26,685 bases of DNA, taken from assembly GCA_903933395.1 (NCBI GenBank), contig CAIZKA010000225.1:1-26685 (forward strand), read 5' to 3'. This DNA is from an uncultured beta proteobacterium. Its GTDB lineage: Bacteria > Pseudomonadota > Gammaproteobacteria > Burkholderiales > Rhodocyclaceae. The notes under the pieces were generated by a model. It had not been told where the DNA came from. It searched no databases and worked only from the letters and a program-made list of their open reading frames with translations. This document shows positions 7,931 to 14,652 of this stretch, piece after piece (position 1 is the first letter of the stretch; the number at the start of each line of letters is the position of its first letter). Both the position numbers and the translations under genes were made by a program.

Positions 7931-8653
7931 TCAGACGGCCCGCCTGACCATCATTTCCTTGATTTTTCCGATCGCCTTGGTCGGGTTCAGACCCTTCGGG
8001 CAGACATCGACGCAGTTCATGATGGTGTGGCAGCGGAACAAGCGATAGGGATCTTCCAGGTCGTCGAGGCGCTCGGCGGTCGCCTGGTCGCGCGTGTCGG
8101 CGATGAAGCGATAGGCGGCGAGCAGGCCGGCCGGGCCGACGAACTTGTCGGGGTTCCACCAGAAGGACGGGCAGGATGTCGTGCAACAGGCACAGAGGAT
8201 GCACTCGTAGAGACCGTTGAGTTCTTCGCGATCCTCGGGCGACTGCAGGCGCTCGCGTTCGGGCGGCGGGTCGTTGTTGATCAGGTAGGGCTTGATCGAG
8301 TTGTACTGCTTGAAGAACTGCGTCATGTCCACGATCAGGTCGCGGATCACCGGCAGGCCGGGCAGCGGACGCAACACGATGGGCTTGCCCTCGGGGAAGC
8401 TGTCCATCGCGGTAAGGCAGGCCAGGCCGTTCTTGCCGTTGATGTTCATCGCGTCGGAGCCGCAGACGCCTTCGCGGCAGGATCGGCGGAAGGAAATGGA
8501 ATCATCCTGGGCCTTGAGCTTGACCATGGCATCAAGCAGCTTGCGATCCGTGGATTCAAGCTCCACGGAGATGTCCTGCATGTAGGGCTTGGCGTCCTGA
8601 TCCGGATCGTAACGATAGATCTTGAACTGGACGGTACGGTTGGCGTTCGTCAT
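7931..8653 (-). CDS. sdhB: Succinate dehydrogenase iron-sulfur subunit
   Basis: About 240 residues. It carries the three Fe-S clusters that relay electrons from the SdhA flavin to quinone. The plant-type [2Fe-2S] ligands lie in SCREGVCGSDAMN...GLAC (C59, C64, C79, with Asp at the remaining ligand position). The [4Fe-4S] motif is CILCACCTTSCP and the [3Fe-4S] region CHTIMNCVDVCPKGLNP. The second of two nearby Met codons (8653) is preferred because AAGGA lies six bases upstream of it, whereas the first ATG (8659) abuts the AAGGA. The gap to the sdhA stop is 253-259 bases, unusually long for an sdhCDAB operon and filled with hairpins. sdhE follows after two bases. Confidence 0.97.
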   Translation of the reverse strand: MTNANRTVQFKIYRYDPDQDAKPYMQDISVELESTDRKLLDAMVKLKAQDDSISFRRSCREGVCGSDAMNINGKNGLACLTAMDSFPEGKPIVLRPLPGLPVIRDLIVDMTQFFKQYNSIKPYLINNDPPPERERLQSPEDREELNGLYECILCACCTTSCPSFWWNPDKFVGPAGLLAAYRFIADTRDQATAERLDDLEDPYRLFRCHTIMNCVDVCPKGLNPTKAIGKIKEMMVRRAV

Positions 8654-8699
8654 CGTCATTCCTTGTTATCGTGAAGCACGCCGTTCACCGCAGCGGGTG

Positions 8700-8850
8700 A
8701 TATACGAGCGAAGCGAGCCAATTGGAAGCCTCCCCGCGAGGGGGCGAGGAGGGGTTTCGCACCGCACGCGGTGCGCCGCCGCAGCCGGCTGGCTGTGCAA
8801 AGCCAGCCGTGGGCCGCGAAGCGGACGGGAGGGGCGGGCCCATTTGCCAG
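8700..8850 (-). repeat. Palindrome-rich (REP-like) spacer inserted between sdhA and sdhB
   Basis: Within the roughly 250-base sdhA-sdhB gap, several hairpins are packed together: CCCC/GGGG around GCGA near 8733-8746; GCACCGC (8759-8765) with GCGGTGC (8768-8774); the perfect CGGCTGGCT (8786-8794) with AGCCAGCCG (8801-8809), loop GTGCAA; and a short CCGC-GAA-GCGG. No credible gene lies here: the short open frames are Arg/Pro/Ala-rich with no ribosome site or family character. It looks like a mobile palindromic repeat unit that landed inside the operon. Confidence 0.6.
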
Positions 8851-8912
8851 CCTGGTGAGCATCGATGGTCGGATGTTTCATGATCTTGGGCGATTGATCG
8901 AAGTCATGAGCG

Positions 8913-10706
8913 TCAGTAGGCGCGCTTCTTGAGCTCGATGGTGTCGACGCTCATCGGCTTCATCTGTACCGGCTTGTAGTCGAGGCGATTTCCTTCGCGA
9001 TACCACAGCGTGTGTTTCAGCCAGTTCTTGTCGTCGCGACCGTCCGGCGTCTCGGGACAGTCGACCGCATCGTCGCGCACATGGGCGCCGCGCGACTCGG
9101 TGCGGGCGTTGGCCGAGACGATGGTGGCCTTGGCGACTTCGATCAGGTTGTCGAGTTCCAGCGCCTCGATGCGGGCCGTATTGAACACCATCGACTTGTC
9201 CTTGATCTGTGTCTGCGCCACCTGGCCGGCGATCTCGTCGATGCGCGCAACACCTTCGGCCAGCATGTCCTTGAAGCGGAACACGCCGGCATGCTTCTGC
9301 ATCGTGCGTTGCATAGCCAGGCGCGTCTCGTGCACGTCGGCGCCGTCCTTCTGGTTGTTCAGGCGGACAACGCGGGCCAGGGTGCGGTCGATTGCTTCCT
9401 GCGCCAGCGGCTTGTGAGATTTGACGTTGGCGCGCAGGTCATTGACCGCTGTTTCGCCGGCCGACTTGCCGAACACCAGCAGGTCGAGCAGCGAGTTGGT
9501 GCCGAGGCGATTGGCGCCATGCACGGAAGCGCAGGCGCATTCACCGGCGGCATAGAAGCCATGTACCGGCTCGCTCTGGTTGCCGCCCTTGGGCACGACC
9601 ACCTGACCCAGGTAGTTGGTCGGAATGCCGCCCATCTGGTAATGGCAGGTCGGCACCACCGGCAGCGGTTCCTTGAGGCAATCGACGCCGGCGAACTGGA
9701 TGCCGATCTCGTGAATGCCCGGCAGGCGCTTCATGATGGTCTCGGGCGGCAGGTGGGTGATGTCGAGCAGCACGAAATCCTTGTTCGGACCGCAGCCGCG
9801 GCCTTCGTTGATCTCGGTGGTCATTGCCCGCGAGACCACGTCGCGCGAGGCCAGGTCCTTGGCGTTCGGCGCATAGCGTTCCATGAAGCGCTCGCCGTCG
9901 GAGTTGCGCAGGATGCCACCCTCGCCGCGCACGCCCTCGGTGATCAGCACGCCAGCACCGGCGACGCCGGTCGGGTGGAACTGCCAGAACTCCATGTCTT
10001 CGAGCGGTATCCCGGCACGCGCCGCCATGCCGACGCCGTCGCCGGTGTTGATGAAGGCATTGGTCGAGGAGTAGTAGATGCGCCCCGCTCCGCCCGTGGC
10101 AAAGATGGTCGCCTTGGCATGAAAGACGACGATCTCGCCGGTTTCCATGTCCATGGCAGTGACGCCCATGACATCGCCTTCGGCATCGCGCACCAGGTCC
10201 AGCGCCTGCCATTCGACGAAGAACTGGGTATTGACCTTGATGTTGCGCTGATACATCGCATGCAGCATGGCGTGACCGGTGCGGTCGGCGGCGGCGCAGG
10301 AACGGCGCACCGGCTTCTCGCCGAAATTAGACATGTGGCCGCCGAAGGGACGCTGATAGATCTTGCCGTTGTCGAGGCGGTCGAAAGGCATGCCATAGTG
10401 TTCGAGTTCAACGACGACTTCATTTGCCTTGCGGCACATGAACTCGATCGCATCCTGGTCGCCGAGCCAGTCGGAACCCTTGACGGTGTCGTACATGTGC
10501 CAGTGCCAGTGGTCCTCCTCGGAATTTCCCAGGCTGGCGGCGACGCCGCCCTGCGCCGCCACGGTGTGCGAGCGGGTAGGGAAAACCTTGGTCAGCACGG
10601 CGGTCTTGAAGCCGGCTTCGGAAAGCTGGATCGCGGCACGCAGGCCGGCGCCGCCGGCGCCGACGATGACCGCATCGAATTTGCGAACGGAATATTGCAC
10701 GGTCAT
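8913..10706 (-). CDS. sdhA: Succinate dehydrogenase flavoprotein subunit
   Basis: 597 residues from the ATG at 10706, chosen because it overlaps the sdhD stop as ATGA and yields the canonical N-terminus (MTVQYSVRKFDAVIVGAGGAG). Reading frame further upstream is antisense-like low-complexity sequence. Visible features are the FAD-binding GAGGAGLRAAIQL (16-28), the covalent flavin attachment TRSHTVAAQGG with H47, the substrate region around HPTGVAGAGVLITEGVRGEGG, and NRLGTNSLLDLLVFGKSAG. It oxidises succinate to fumarate on the cytoplasmic side of the membrane-bound complex II. It is translationally coupled to sdhD; sdhB follows only after the hairpin-rich spacer. Confidence 0.98.
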   Translation of the reverse strand: MTVQYSVRKFDAVIVGAGGAGLRAAIQLSEAGFKTAVLTKVFPTRSHTVAAQGGVAASLGNSEEDHWHWHMYDTVKGSDWLGDQDAIEFMCRKANEVVVELEHYGMPFDRLDNGKIYQRPFGGHMSNFGEKPVRRSCAAADRTGHAMLHAMYQRNIKVNTQFFVEWQALDLVRDAEGDVMGVTAMDMETGEIVVFHAKATIFATGGAGRIYYSSTNAFINTGDGVGMAARAGIPLEDMEFWQFHPTGVAGAGVLITEGVRGEGGILRNSDGERFMERYAPNAKDLASRDVVSRAMTTEINEGRGCGPNKDFVLLDITHLPPETIMKRLPGIHEIGIQFAGVDCLKEPLPVVPTCHYQMGGIPTNYLGQVVVPKGGNQSEPVHGFYAAGECACASVHGANRLGTNSLLDLLVFGKSAGETAVNDLRANVKSHKPLAQEAIDRTLARVVRLNNQKDGADVHETRLAMQRTMQKHAGVFRFKDMLAEGVARIDEIAGQVAQTQIKDKSMVFNTARIEALELDNLIEVAKATIVSANARTESRGAHVRDDAVDCPETPDGRDDKNWLKHTLWYREGNRLDYKPVQMKPMSVDTIELKKRAY

Positions 10707-11047
10707 AGTCTCCAGATGATCTGTATCGCCCAGCCGGCGTAGCCGACCAGAGCCAGCAGCGTAATCACGTGCAGGAACAGACGTAGCGCCGCGGAATTGA
10801 GGTAGTCCATCCAGATGTCGCGCACACCGACCCAGGCGTGCCAGCAAAGGCTGACGATGAACAGAAAGCTGATGAAGCGGATGAAGCCATTGGACATGAA
10901 GGCCTGCCAGGCTTCGCGCGATGCCATGGCGCCGCTCAGCGCGGCGGCGAAGATGACCAGCGTGAATACGGCCATGACGACGCCGGTGATGCGCTGCGCC
11001 AGCCAATCCTTGAGGCCATAGCCGGCCCCGACAACGAGACGTTTCAT
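10703..11047 (-). CDS. sdhD: Succinate dehydrogenase membrane anchor subunit SdhD
   Basis: 114 residues with three hydrophobic segments (roughly 20-42, 55-75 and 88-110). Together with SdhC it anchors complex II, binds heme b and forms the ubiquinone site. The KDWLAQRITGVVMAV start, H70 in SLCWHAW (candidate heme ligand) and the D81-Y82 pair in DIWMDY (quinone-site Asp-Tyr of the family) support the call. It starts one base after the sdhC stop and overlaps sdhA by four bases (ATGA), so translation of C, D and A is tightly linked. Confidence 0.95.
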   Translation of the reverse strand: MKRLVVGAGYGLKDWLAQRITGVVMAVFTLVIFAAALSGAMASREAWQAFMSNGFIRFISFLFIVSLCWHAWVGVRDIWMDYLNSAALRLFLHVITLLALVGYAGWAIQIIWRL

Positions 11048-11048
11048 G

Positions 11049-11444
11049 TCAGTAGGCTCCCAGGAGTTTGAGGCCGAAGATGGCGGTCAGCACCAGGCTC
11101 ACGACCATCACCGCGACAGCCGAACTGTGCGCCTGCTCCTTCTCGACGCCAACGTGGATGTCGATCAGCAGGATGCGGATGCCCATGCAGAAGTGATGCA
11201 GGAAGGCCCAGATCAGGCCCAGCAGTATCAGTTTGGCCAGCCAGTTGCCGGTGACGGCATTGAACGTTTCGACGTTTTGCTGCGTCGATCCCAGGGAAAG
11301 CTGAAGCAGCCAGATCAGCACGGGAAGCATCATAAACAGGCCGGCACCGCTGACGCGATGCAAAATCGACGCGTAGCCGGCAAGAGGCAGCCGGATCTGG
11401 TGAAGCGCCAAATGCTTGGGACGCTGTTTGGTCATCTCTGGCAT
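11049..11444 (-). CDS. sdhC: Succinate dehydrogenase cytochrome b556 subunit SdhC
   Basis: 131 residues, three membrane segments (about 30-52, 68-95 and 106-128). The family signature SILHRVSGAGLF (H29, R30, S32) belongs to the quinone-binding region and H83/H84 in FLHHFCMGIRILLID include the expected heme b ligand. The ATG at 11444 has GGAG about ten bases upstream, a rather long spacing; a second Met three codons on is an alternative. It is first of the four sdh structural genes. A 76-base gap to the upstream regulator gene holds a TATAAGAC element like the palindrome upstream of mdh. Confidence 0.95.
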   Translation of the reverse strand: MPEMTKQRPKHLALHQIRLPLAGYASILHRVSGAGLFMMLPVLIWLLQLSLGSTQQNVETFNAVTGNWLAKLILLGLIWAFLHHFCMGIRILLIDIHVGVEKEQAHSSAVAVMVVSLVLTAIFGLKLLGAY

Positions 11445-11475
11445 AAGAAAAAGTCTCCGGTTTGATGCGCTGCAC

Positions 11476-11483
11476 TATAAGAC
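11476..11483 (-). promoter_or_regulatory. Candidate regulator half-site and weak promoter before sdhC
   Basis: On the minus strand GTCTTATA lies about 32 bases upstream of the sdhC start. The same eight bases occur at 12390-12397 within the palindrome between the regulator gene and mdh. The half-site overlaps a possible -10 (TATAGT, with TTTCAA 16 bases upstream as a poor -35), so a bound regulator could block or modulate an sdhC promoter. The promoter call is tentative. Confidence 0.4.
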
Positions 11484-11520
11484 AATTCATTAAAGTTGAA
11501 AACAAAATCTATGTTCATTT

Positions 11521-12276
11521 CTAGCCGAGTTCGTTGAAGTAGCAGTGATCGTTGGTTGAATACAGGCCGCGGCGCCACTCCACCGGTTTGTCGGCGTAGG
11601 AAAAGCTGACGCGTTCGACCGAAAGCAACGGGCTGCCCTCGGTTACGTTCAGCAATTCCGCGCTGGCACGATCGGCAGGCACGGCACGCAGACGCTCCTC
11701 GGCGCGGATCATGCGGACGCCGAACTGGTTTTCAAAAAAACTGTAAAGCGAACCTTTGTAGTCACGCAGCATTTCCAGGGTCACCGCGCCGAAAATGCTG
11801 CCGGGGAGGTAGATCTCGTCGACCACCACGGGCTTACCGGAGAATTTCAGCAGGCGGCGCACGATAGTGATCGGGTCGCCGATGTTCAGTTCAAGCATGC
11901 GCGCGACTTCCGGCCCGGCCTTGGCCCGCCAGCACTCGAGAGGCACACTTTGGGTCTGCTCGATGCCACCCGCCAGCGGCACCACGCGCAAAAAGCGGAA
12001 AAAGGCGCGCGGATCGTCATGGGACGCGACGAAGGTTCCCTTTCCCTGCCGGCGCAGAAGCAGATTTTCCGCCGCCATTTCATCAATGGCCTTGCGCACC
12101 GTCCCTTGACTGACATTGAAACGTATGGCCAGCTCGGACTCACTGGGAATCGCCTCTCCCGGGCGCCATTCACCGGATTCAAGCCGCTGAATGAGCAGAT
12201 TCTTGATCTGCCGGTACAAGGGGCTGAATGTCGGCGATGACGAGGCGCCGAATGAAGCGTCTTTCGACGACATCAT
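11521..12276 (-). CDS. GntR family regulator (HutC/UTRA type), probable TCA-cycle regulator
   Basis: 251 residues. The N-terminal winged helix-turn-helix at about residues 18-85 carries the GntR pattern PLYRQIKNLLIQRLESGEW...PGEAIPSESELA...VSQGTVRKAIDEMAAENLLLRRQGKGTFV. The C-terminal half (about 100-245) reads as a UTRA ligand-binding domain, with EIYLPGSIFGAVT and ERLRAVPADRASAELL and a YSTNDHCYF end. AGAGGT lies six bases before the first of two adjacent ATGs. It is directly upstream of sdhC in the same direction and divergent from mdh, which suggests autoregulation and control of both TCA blocks. UTRA domains bind small metabolites; the actual ligand cannot be read from sequence. I do not recognise a specific named regulator. 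Confidence 0.88.
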   Translation of the reverse strand: MMSSKDASFGASSSPTFSPLYRQIKNLLIQRLESGEWRPGEAIPSESELAIRFNVSQGTVRKAIDEMAAENLLLRRQGKGTFVASHDDPRAFFRFLRVVPLAGGIEQTQSVPLECWRAKAGPEVARMLELNIGDPITIVRRLLKFSGKPVVVDEIYLPGSIFGAVTLEMLRDYKGSLYSFFENQFGVRMIRAEERLRAVPADRASAELLNVTEGSPLLSVERVSFSYADKPVEWRRGLYSTNDHCYFNELG

Positions 12277-12362
12277 GTTTTGACCTCTGAGCGGTGGCGC
12301 ATTGGAGTTGTTCGCTTTTTCGTTAGTGAAAATGCAGCACGGGGCTCATTTGAACATATTTT

Positions 12363-12372
12363 CCTGTACAGG
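12363..12372. promoter_or_regulatory. Ten-base palindrome CCTGTACAGG in the divergent control region
   Basis: Perfect inverted repeat lying between the GntR-type gene and the TCTTATATAAGA palindrome. It could be a second operator or chance; its position upstream of both divergent genes is the only support. Confidence 0.3.
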
Positions 12373-12382
12373 TCCACACCAT

Positions 12383-12403
12383 GTCTTATGTCTTATATAA
12401 GAT
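12383..12403. promoter_or_regulatory. Candidate GntR operator: TCTTATATAAGA palindrome plus extra half-site
   Basis: Perfect 12-base palindrome TCTTATATAAGA at 12391-12402, preceded by a direct copy of the half-site (GTCTTATG at 12383-12390). Its right edge is 13 bases upstream of the -35 of the mdh promoter. Compact AT-rich palindromes next to a GntR-family gene are the usual operator form for that family, and the half-site recurs before sdhC. Binding by the neighbouring regulator is an inference. Confidence 0.6.
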
Positions 12404-12415
12404 ATCTGTTAGCTA

Positions 12416-12444
12416 TTGACACAGCGCAGCATAGTTCTTAAACT
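12416..12444 (+). promoter_or_regulatory. Sigma-70-type promoter for mdh operon
   Basis: TTGACA (12416-12421) with a 17-base spacer to TAAACT (12439-12444). The predicted start near 12451 gives a 5' leader of about 110 bases, which includes a small CAGGGG/CCCCTG hairpin (12477-12499). Confidence 0.6.
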
Positions 12445-12563
12445 GCAAACCATTGATCGTGTCGTAATATTCGTTTCAGGGGCGACAGCACCCCCCCTGC
12501 CCGATCAGCCGGCGTACCTGAAGTCTTGACCAATCGATTCAACCTGATACAGGAGTTTTACAA

Positions 12564-13553
12564 ATGGCAAAAGCCCCCGTTCGTGTAGCAGTGACCGGCG
12601 CAGCCGGCCAAATCGGATATGCCCTTGTGTTTCGTATCGCTGCCGGCGAAATGCTGGGCAAGGACCAGCCGGTCATTCTCCAGATGCTCGAACTGCCGAT
12701 GGAGAAGGCCCAGGCAGCACTCAAAGGCGTGATGATGGAACTCGACGACTGCGCCTTCCCGACGCTGGCCGGCATGGTCGGTACCGACGATCCCAGGGTC
12801 GCCTTCAAGGATGCCGATTACGCCCTGCTGGTCGGCGCCAAGCCGCGCGGCCCGGGCATGGAGCGCAAGGACCTGCTGATGGAAAACGCCAAGATCTTCA
12901 TCGAACAGGGCAAGGCGTTGAACGACGTTGCCTCGCGCAATGTCAAAGTACTGGTGGTCGGCAATCCGGCCAACACCAACGCCTATATCGCCATGAAATC
13001 CGCCCCCAGCCTGCCCGCGAAAAACTTCACCGCCATGCTGCGCCTCGACCACAACCGCGCCATCTCTCAACTGGCGACGCGTACCGGCAAGGCCGTGTCC
13101 GACGTAGAAAAGATGATCGTCTGGGGCAACCACTCGCCCACAATGTATCCGGACGTACGTTTCTGCAGCGTCGCCGGAAAAGCAGCACCCGAAGCCATCG
13201 GCGACGACACCTGGTATCGCGAAACCTACATTCCCACCGTCGGCAAGCGCGGTGCGGCCATCATCGCCGCCCGCGGCGCCTCGTCGGCCGCCTCGGCCGC
13301 CAACGCCGCCATCGATCATATGCATGACTGGGCGCTGGGCACCAACGGCAAATGGGTAACCATGGGCGTCTCGTCCGACGGCAGCTACGGCATCCCGAAG
13401 GGCATCATCTACGGCGTCCCGGTCACTTGCGACGGTGGCGAGTACAAGCGCGTCGAAGGCCTGGCCGTCGACGACTACTCGCGCACGATGATGGACAAGA
13501 CCCTTGCCGAACTGCAGGAAGAGCAGGCCGGCGTCGCCGGACTTCTGGGCTGA
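12564..13553 (+). CDS. mdh: Malate dehydrogenase (NAD-dependent)
   Basis: 329 residues, the length of the cytoplasmic-type MDH found in betaproteobacteria. It interconverts malate and oxaloacetate with NAD(H). The Rossmann glycine motif is VTGAAGQIGYAL (9-20); the substrate-binding mobile loop is GAKPRGPGMERKDLL; VVGNPANTNAYIA follows; and the catalytic pair is D162 in RLDHNRA with H190 in WGNHSPTMYPD. The ATG has AGGAG eight bases upstream. First gene of the plus-strand TCA block with a recognisable promoter about 110 bases upstream; its stop overlaps the start of a 15-codon open frame that leads into the next gene. Confidence 0.97.
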   Translation: MAKAPVRVAVTGAAGQIGYALVFRIAAGEMLGKDQPVILQMLELPMEKAQAALKGVMMELDDCAFPTLAGMVGTDDPRVAFKDADYALLVGAKPRGPGMERKDLLMENAKIFIEQGKALNDVASRNVKVLVVGNPANTNAYIAMKSAPSLPAKNFTAMLRLDHNRAISQLATRTGKAVSDVEKMIVWGNHSPTMYPDVRFCSVAGKAAPEAIGDDTWYRETYIPTVGKRGAAIIAARGASSAASAANAAIDHMHDWALGTNGKWVTMGVSSDGSYGIPKGIIYGVPVTCDGGEYKRVEGLAVDDYSRTMMDKTLAELQEEQAGVAGLLG

Positions 13554-13596
13554 TGAAGAGCGGCAGGATGATACGGGCCACCGATATCTTCCGGAC

Positions 13597-14631
13597 ATGA
13601 GCCCGCCTCTTCATCCTGCCGCGGTCCTTTACCGGAGCGCCAGGCGGTTTCCGGCGCTCGCCGCCTGCGAACACTACGCAGGATCCGAAAAAACCTTGCG
13701 CAAGGCGCTTCAATTGCAATCGGAACTGCACATCGACGACCGGCCGCTGTTCGACGTCACGGCCGATTGCGAAGATGGCGCGCCGGCGGGCCGCGAAAGC
13801 GAACATGCGGCGATGATCGCCGACCTGCTGCTCGACCCGGCGAACCGCTATGGACGGCTCGGCGCCCGCATCCACGACGTAAGCCATGCGCACTGGCGCA
13901 ACGACCTGCAGACCATCGTCGGTCGTGCCGGACAGCAGGTCGCCTATATCGTCCTGCCCAAAGTCGCCAATGCAGCCGATGCACTGACCCAGATCGCCGC
14001 GCTCGACGAGGTTCGTGCCAGGCGCGGCATAGAGCGGGAAATTCCGGTCCATGTCCTGATCGAAACACCCGGCGCGCTGCATGAAGTCTGGCAGATCGCC
14101 ACTCTGCCCCATGTCGAATCCATAGACTTCGGCCTGATGGATTTCGTCAGCGCCCATCATGGCGCGATTCCCGGTAGCGCGATGCGTTCGCCCGGCCAGT
14201 TTTCCCATCCGCTGATTGCCCGCGCCAAGTGCGACATCGCCGCTGCGGCACTTGGCAATGGCGTCGTTCCGGCGCACAACGTGACCACGGAACTCAATGA
14301 CCCCGACGTCGTGCGCGAGGACGCGCGCCGCGCCAGGAACGAGTTCGGCTTCCTGCGCATGTGGAGCATCCACCCTAGCCAGATCCAGCCTATCGTCGAA
14401 GCCATGCGGCCCGATTTCGCCGAAGTCACCGAAGCCGCCGGCATCCTGCTCGCCGCACAGAATGCAGACTGGGGACCGATTTCCCGGGACGGCAAGCTGC
14501 ACGACCGCGCCTCCTACCGCTACTACTGGGAACTGCTGCGGCGCGCACATGCCACCGGCGCCCAACTGCCGGCAGAGGCCCGGCACAGATTCTTTCACCC
14601 CGCAGCACCAGACCCGCACGTTTCCCACTGA
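13597..14631 (+). CDS. CitE-like HpcH/HpaI aldolase/citrate lyase family protein
   Basis: 344 residues from the ATG at 13597; the open frame extends back into mdh but this is the first Met outside it. The TIM-barrel CitE-like superfamily is indicated by DVTADCEDGAPAG (the degenerate DxEDG motif), HVLIETPGALHEV (Mg-binding glutamate), FGLMDFVSAHHG and the IHPSQIQPI segment near the C-terminal third. Family members cleave or hydrolyse CoA thioesters such as malyl-CoA, citramalyl-CoA or citryl-CoA; true citrate lyase would need the alpha and gamma subunits, which are absent. The placement between mdh and acnB suggests a role close to citrate or malate metabolism or repair. Ribosome site is weak. 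The family is clear, the reaction is not. Confidence 0.85.
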   Translation: MSPPLHPAAVLYRSARRFPALAACEHYAGSEKTLRKALQLQSELHIDDRPLFDVTADCEDGAPAGRESEHAAMIADLLLDPANRYGRLGARIHDVSHAHWRNDLQTIVGRAGQQVAYIVLPKVANAADALTQIAALDEVRARRGIEREIPVHVLIETPGALHEVWQIATLPHVESIDFGLMDFVSAHHGAIPGSAMRSPGQFSHPLIARAKCDIAAAALGNGVVPAHNVTTELNDPDVVREDARRARNEFGFLRMWSIHPSQIQPIVEAMRPDFAEVTEAAGILLAAQNADWGPISRDGKLHDRASYRYYWELLRRAHATGAQLPAEARHRFFHPAAPDPHVSH

Positions 14632-14652
14632 TTTCAACGAGAGGACGTCATC

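Noticed and set aside
8656..8881. Short open frames in the sdhA-sdhB spacer
   Set aside because: They run through the hairpins, are Arg/Pro/Ala-rich and have no start signals.
9012..10742. Long plus-strand open frame (576 codons) opposite sdhA
   Set aside because: Shadow of sdhA; the sdhA frame has all expected motifs and operon context.
13423..14637. 404-codon minus-strand open frame opposite the CitE-like gene
   Set aside because: No domain features; the plus-strand frame has CitE-family motifs and fits the operon.
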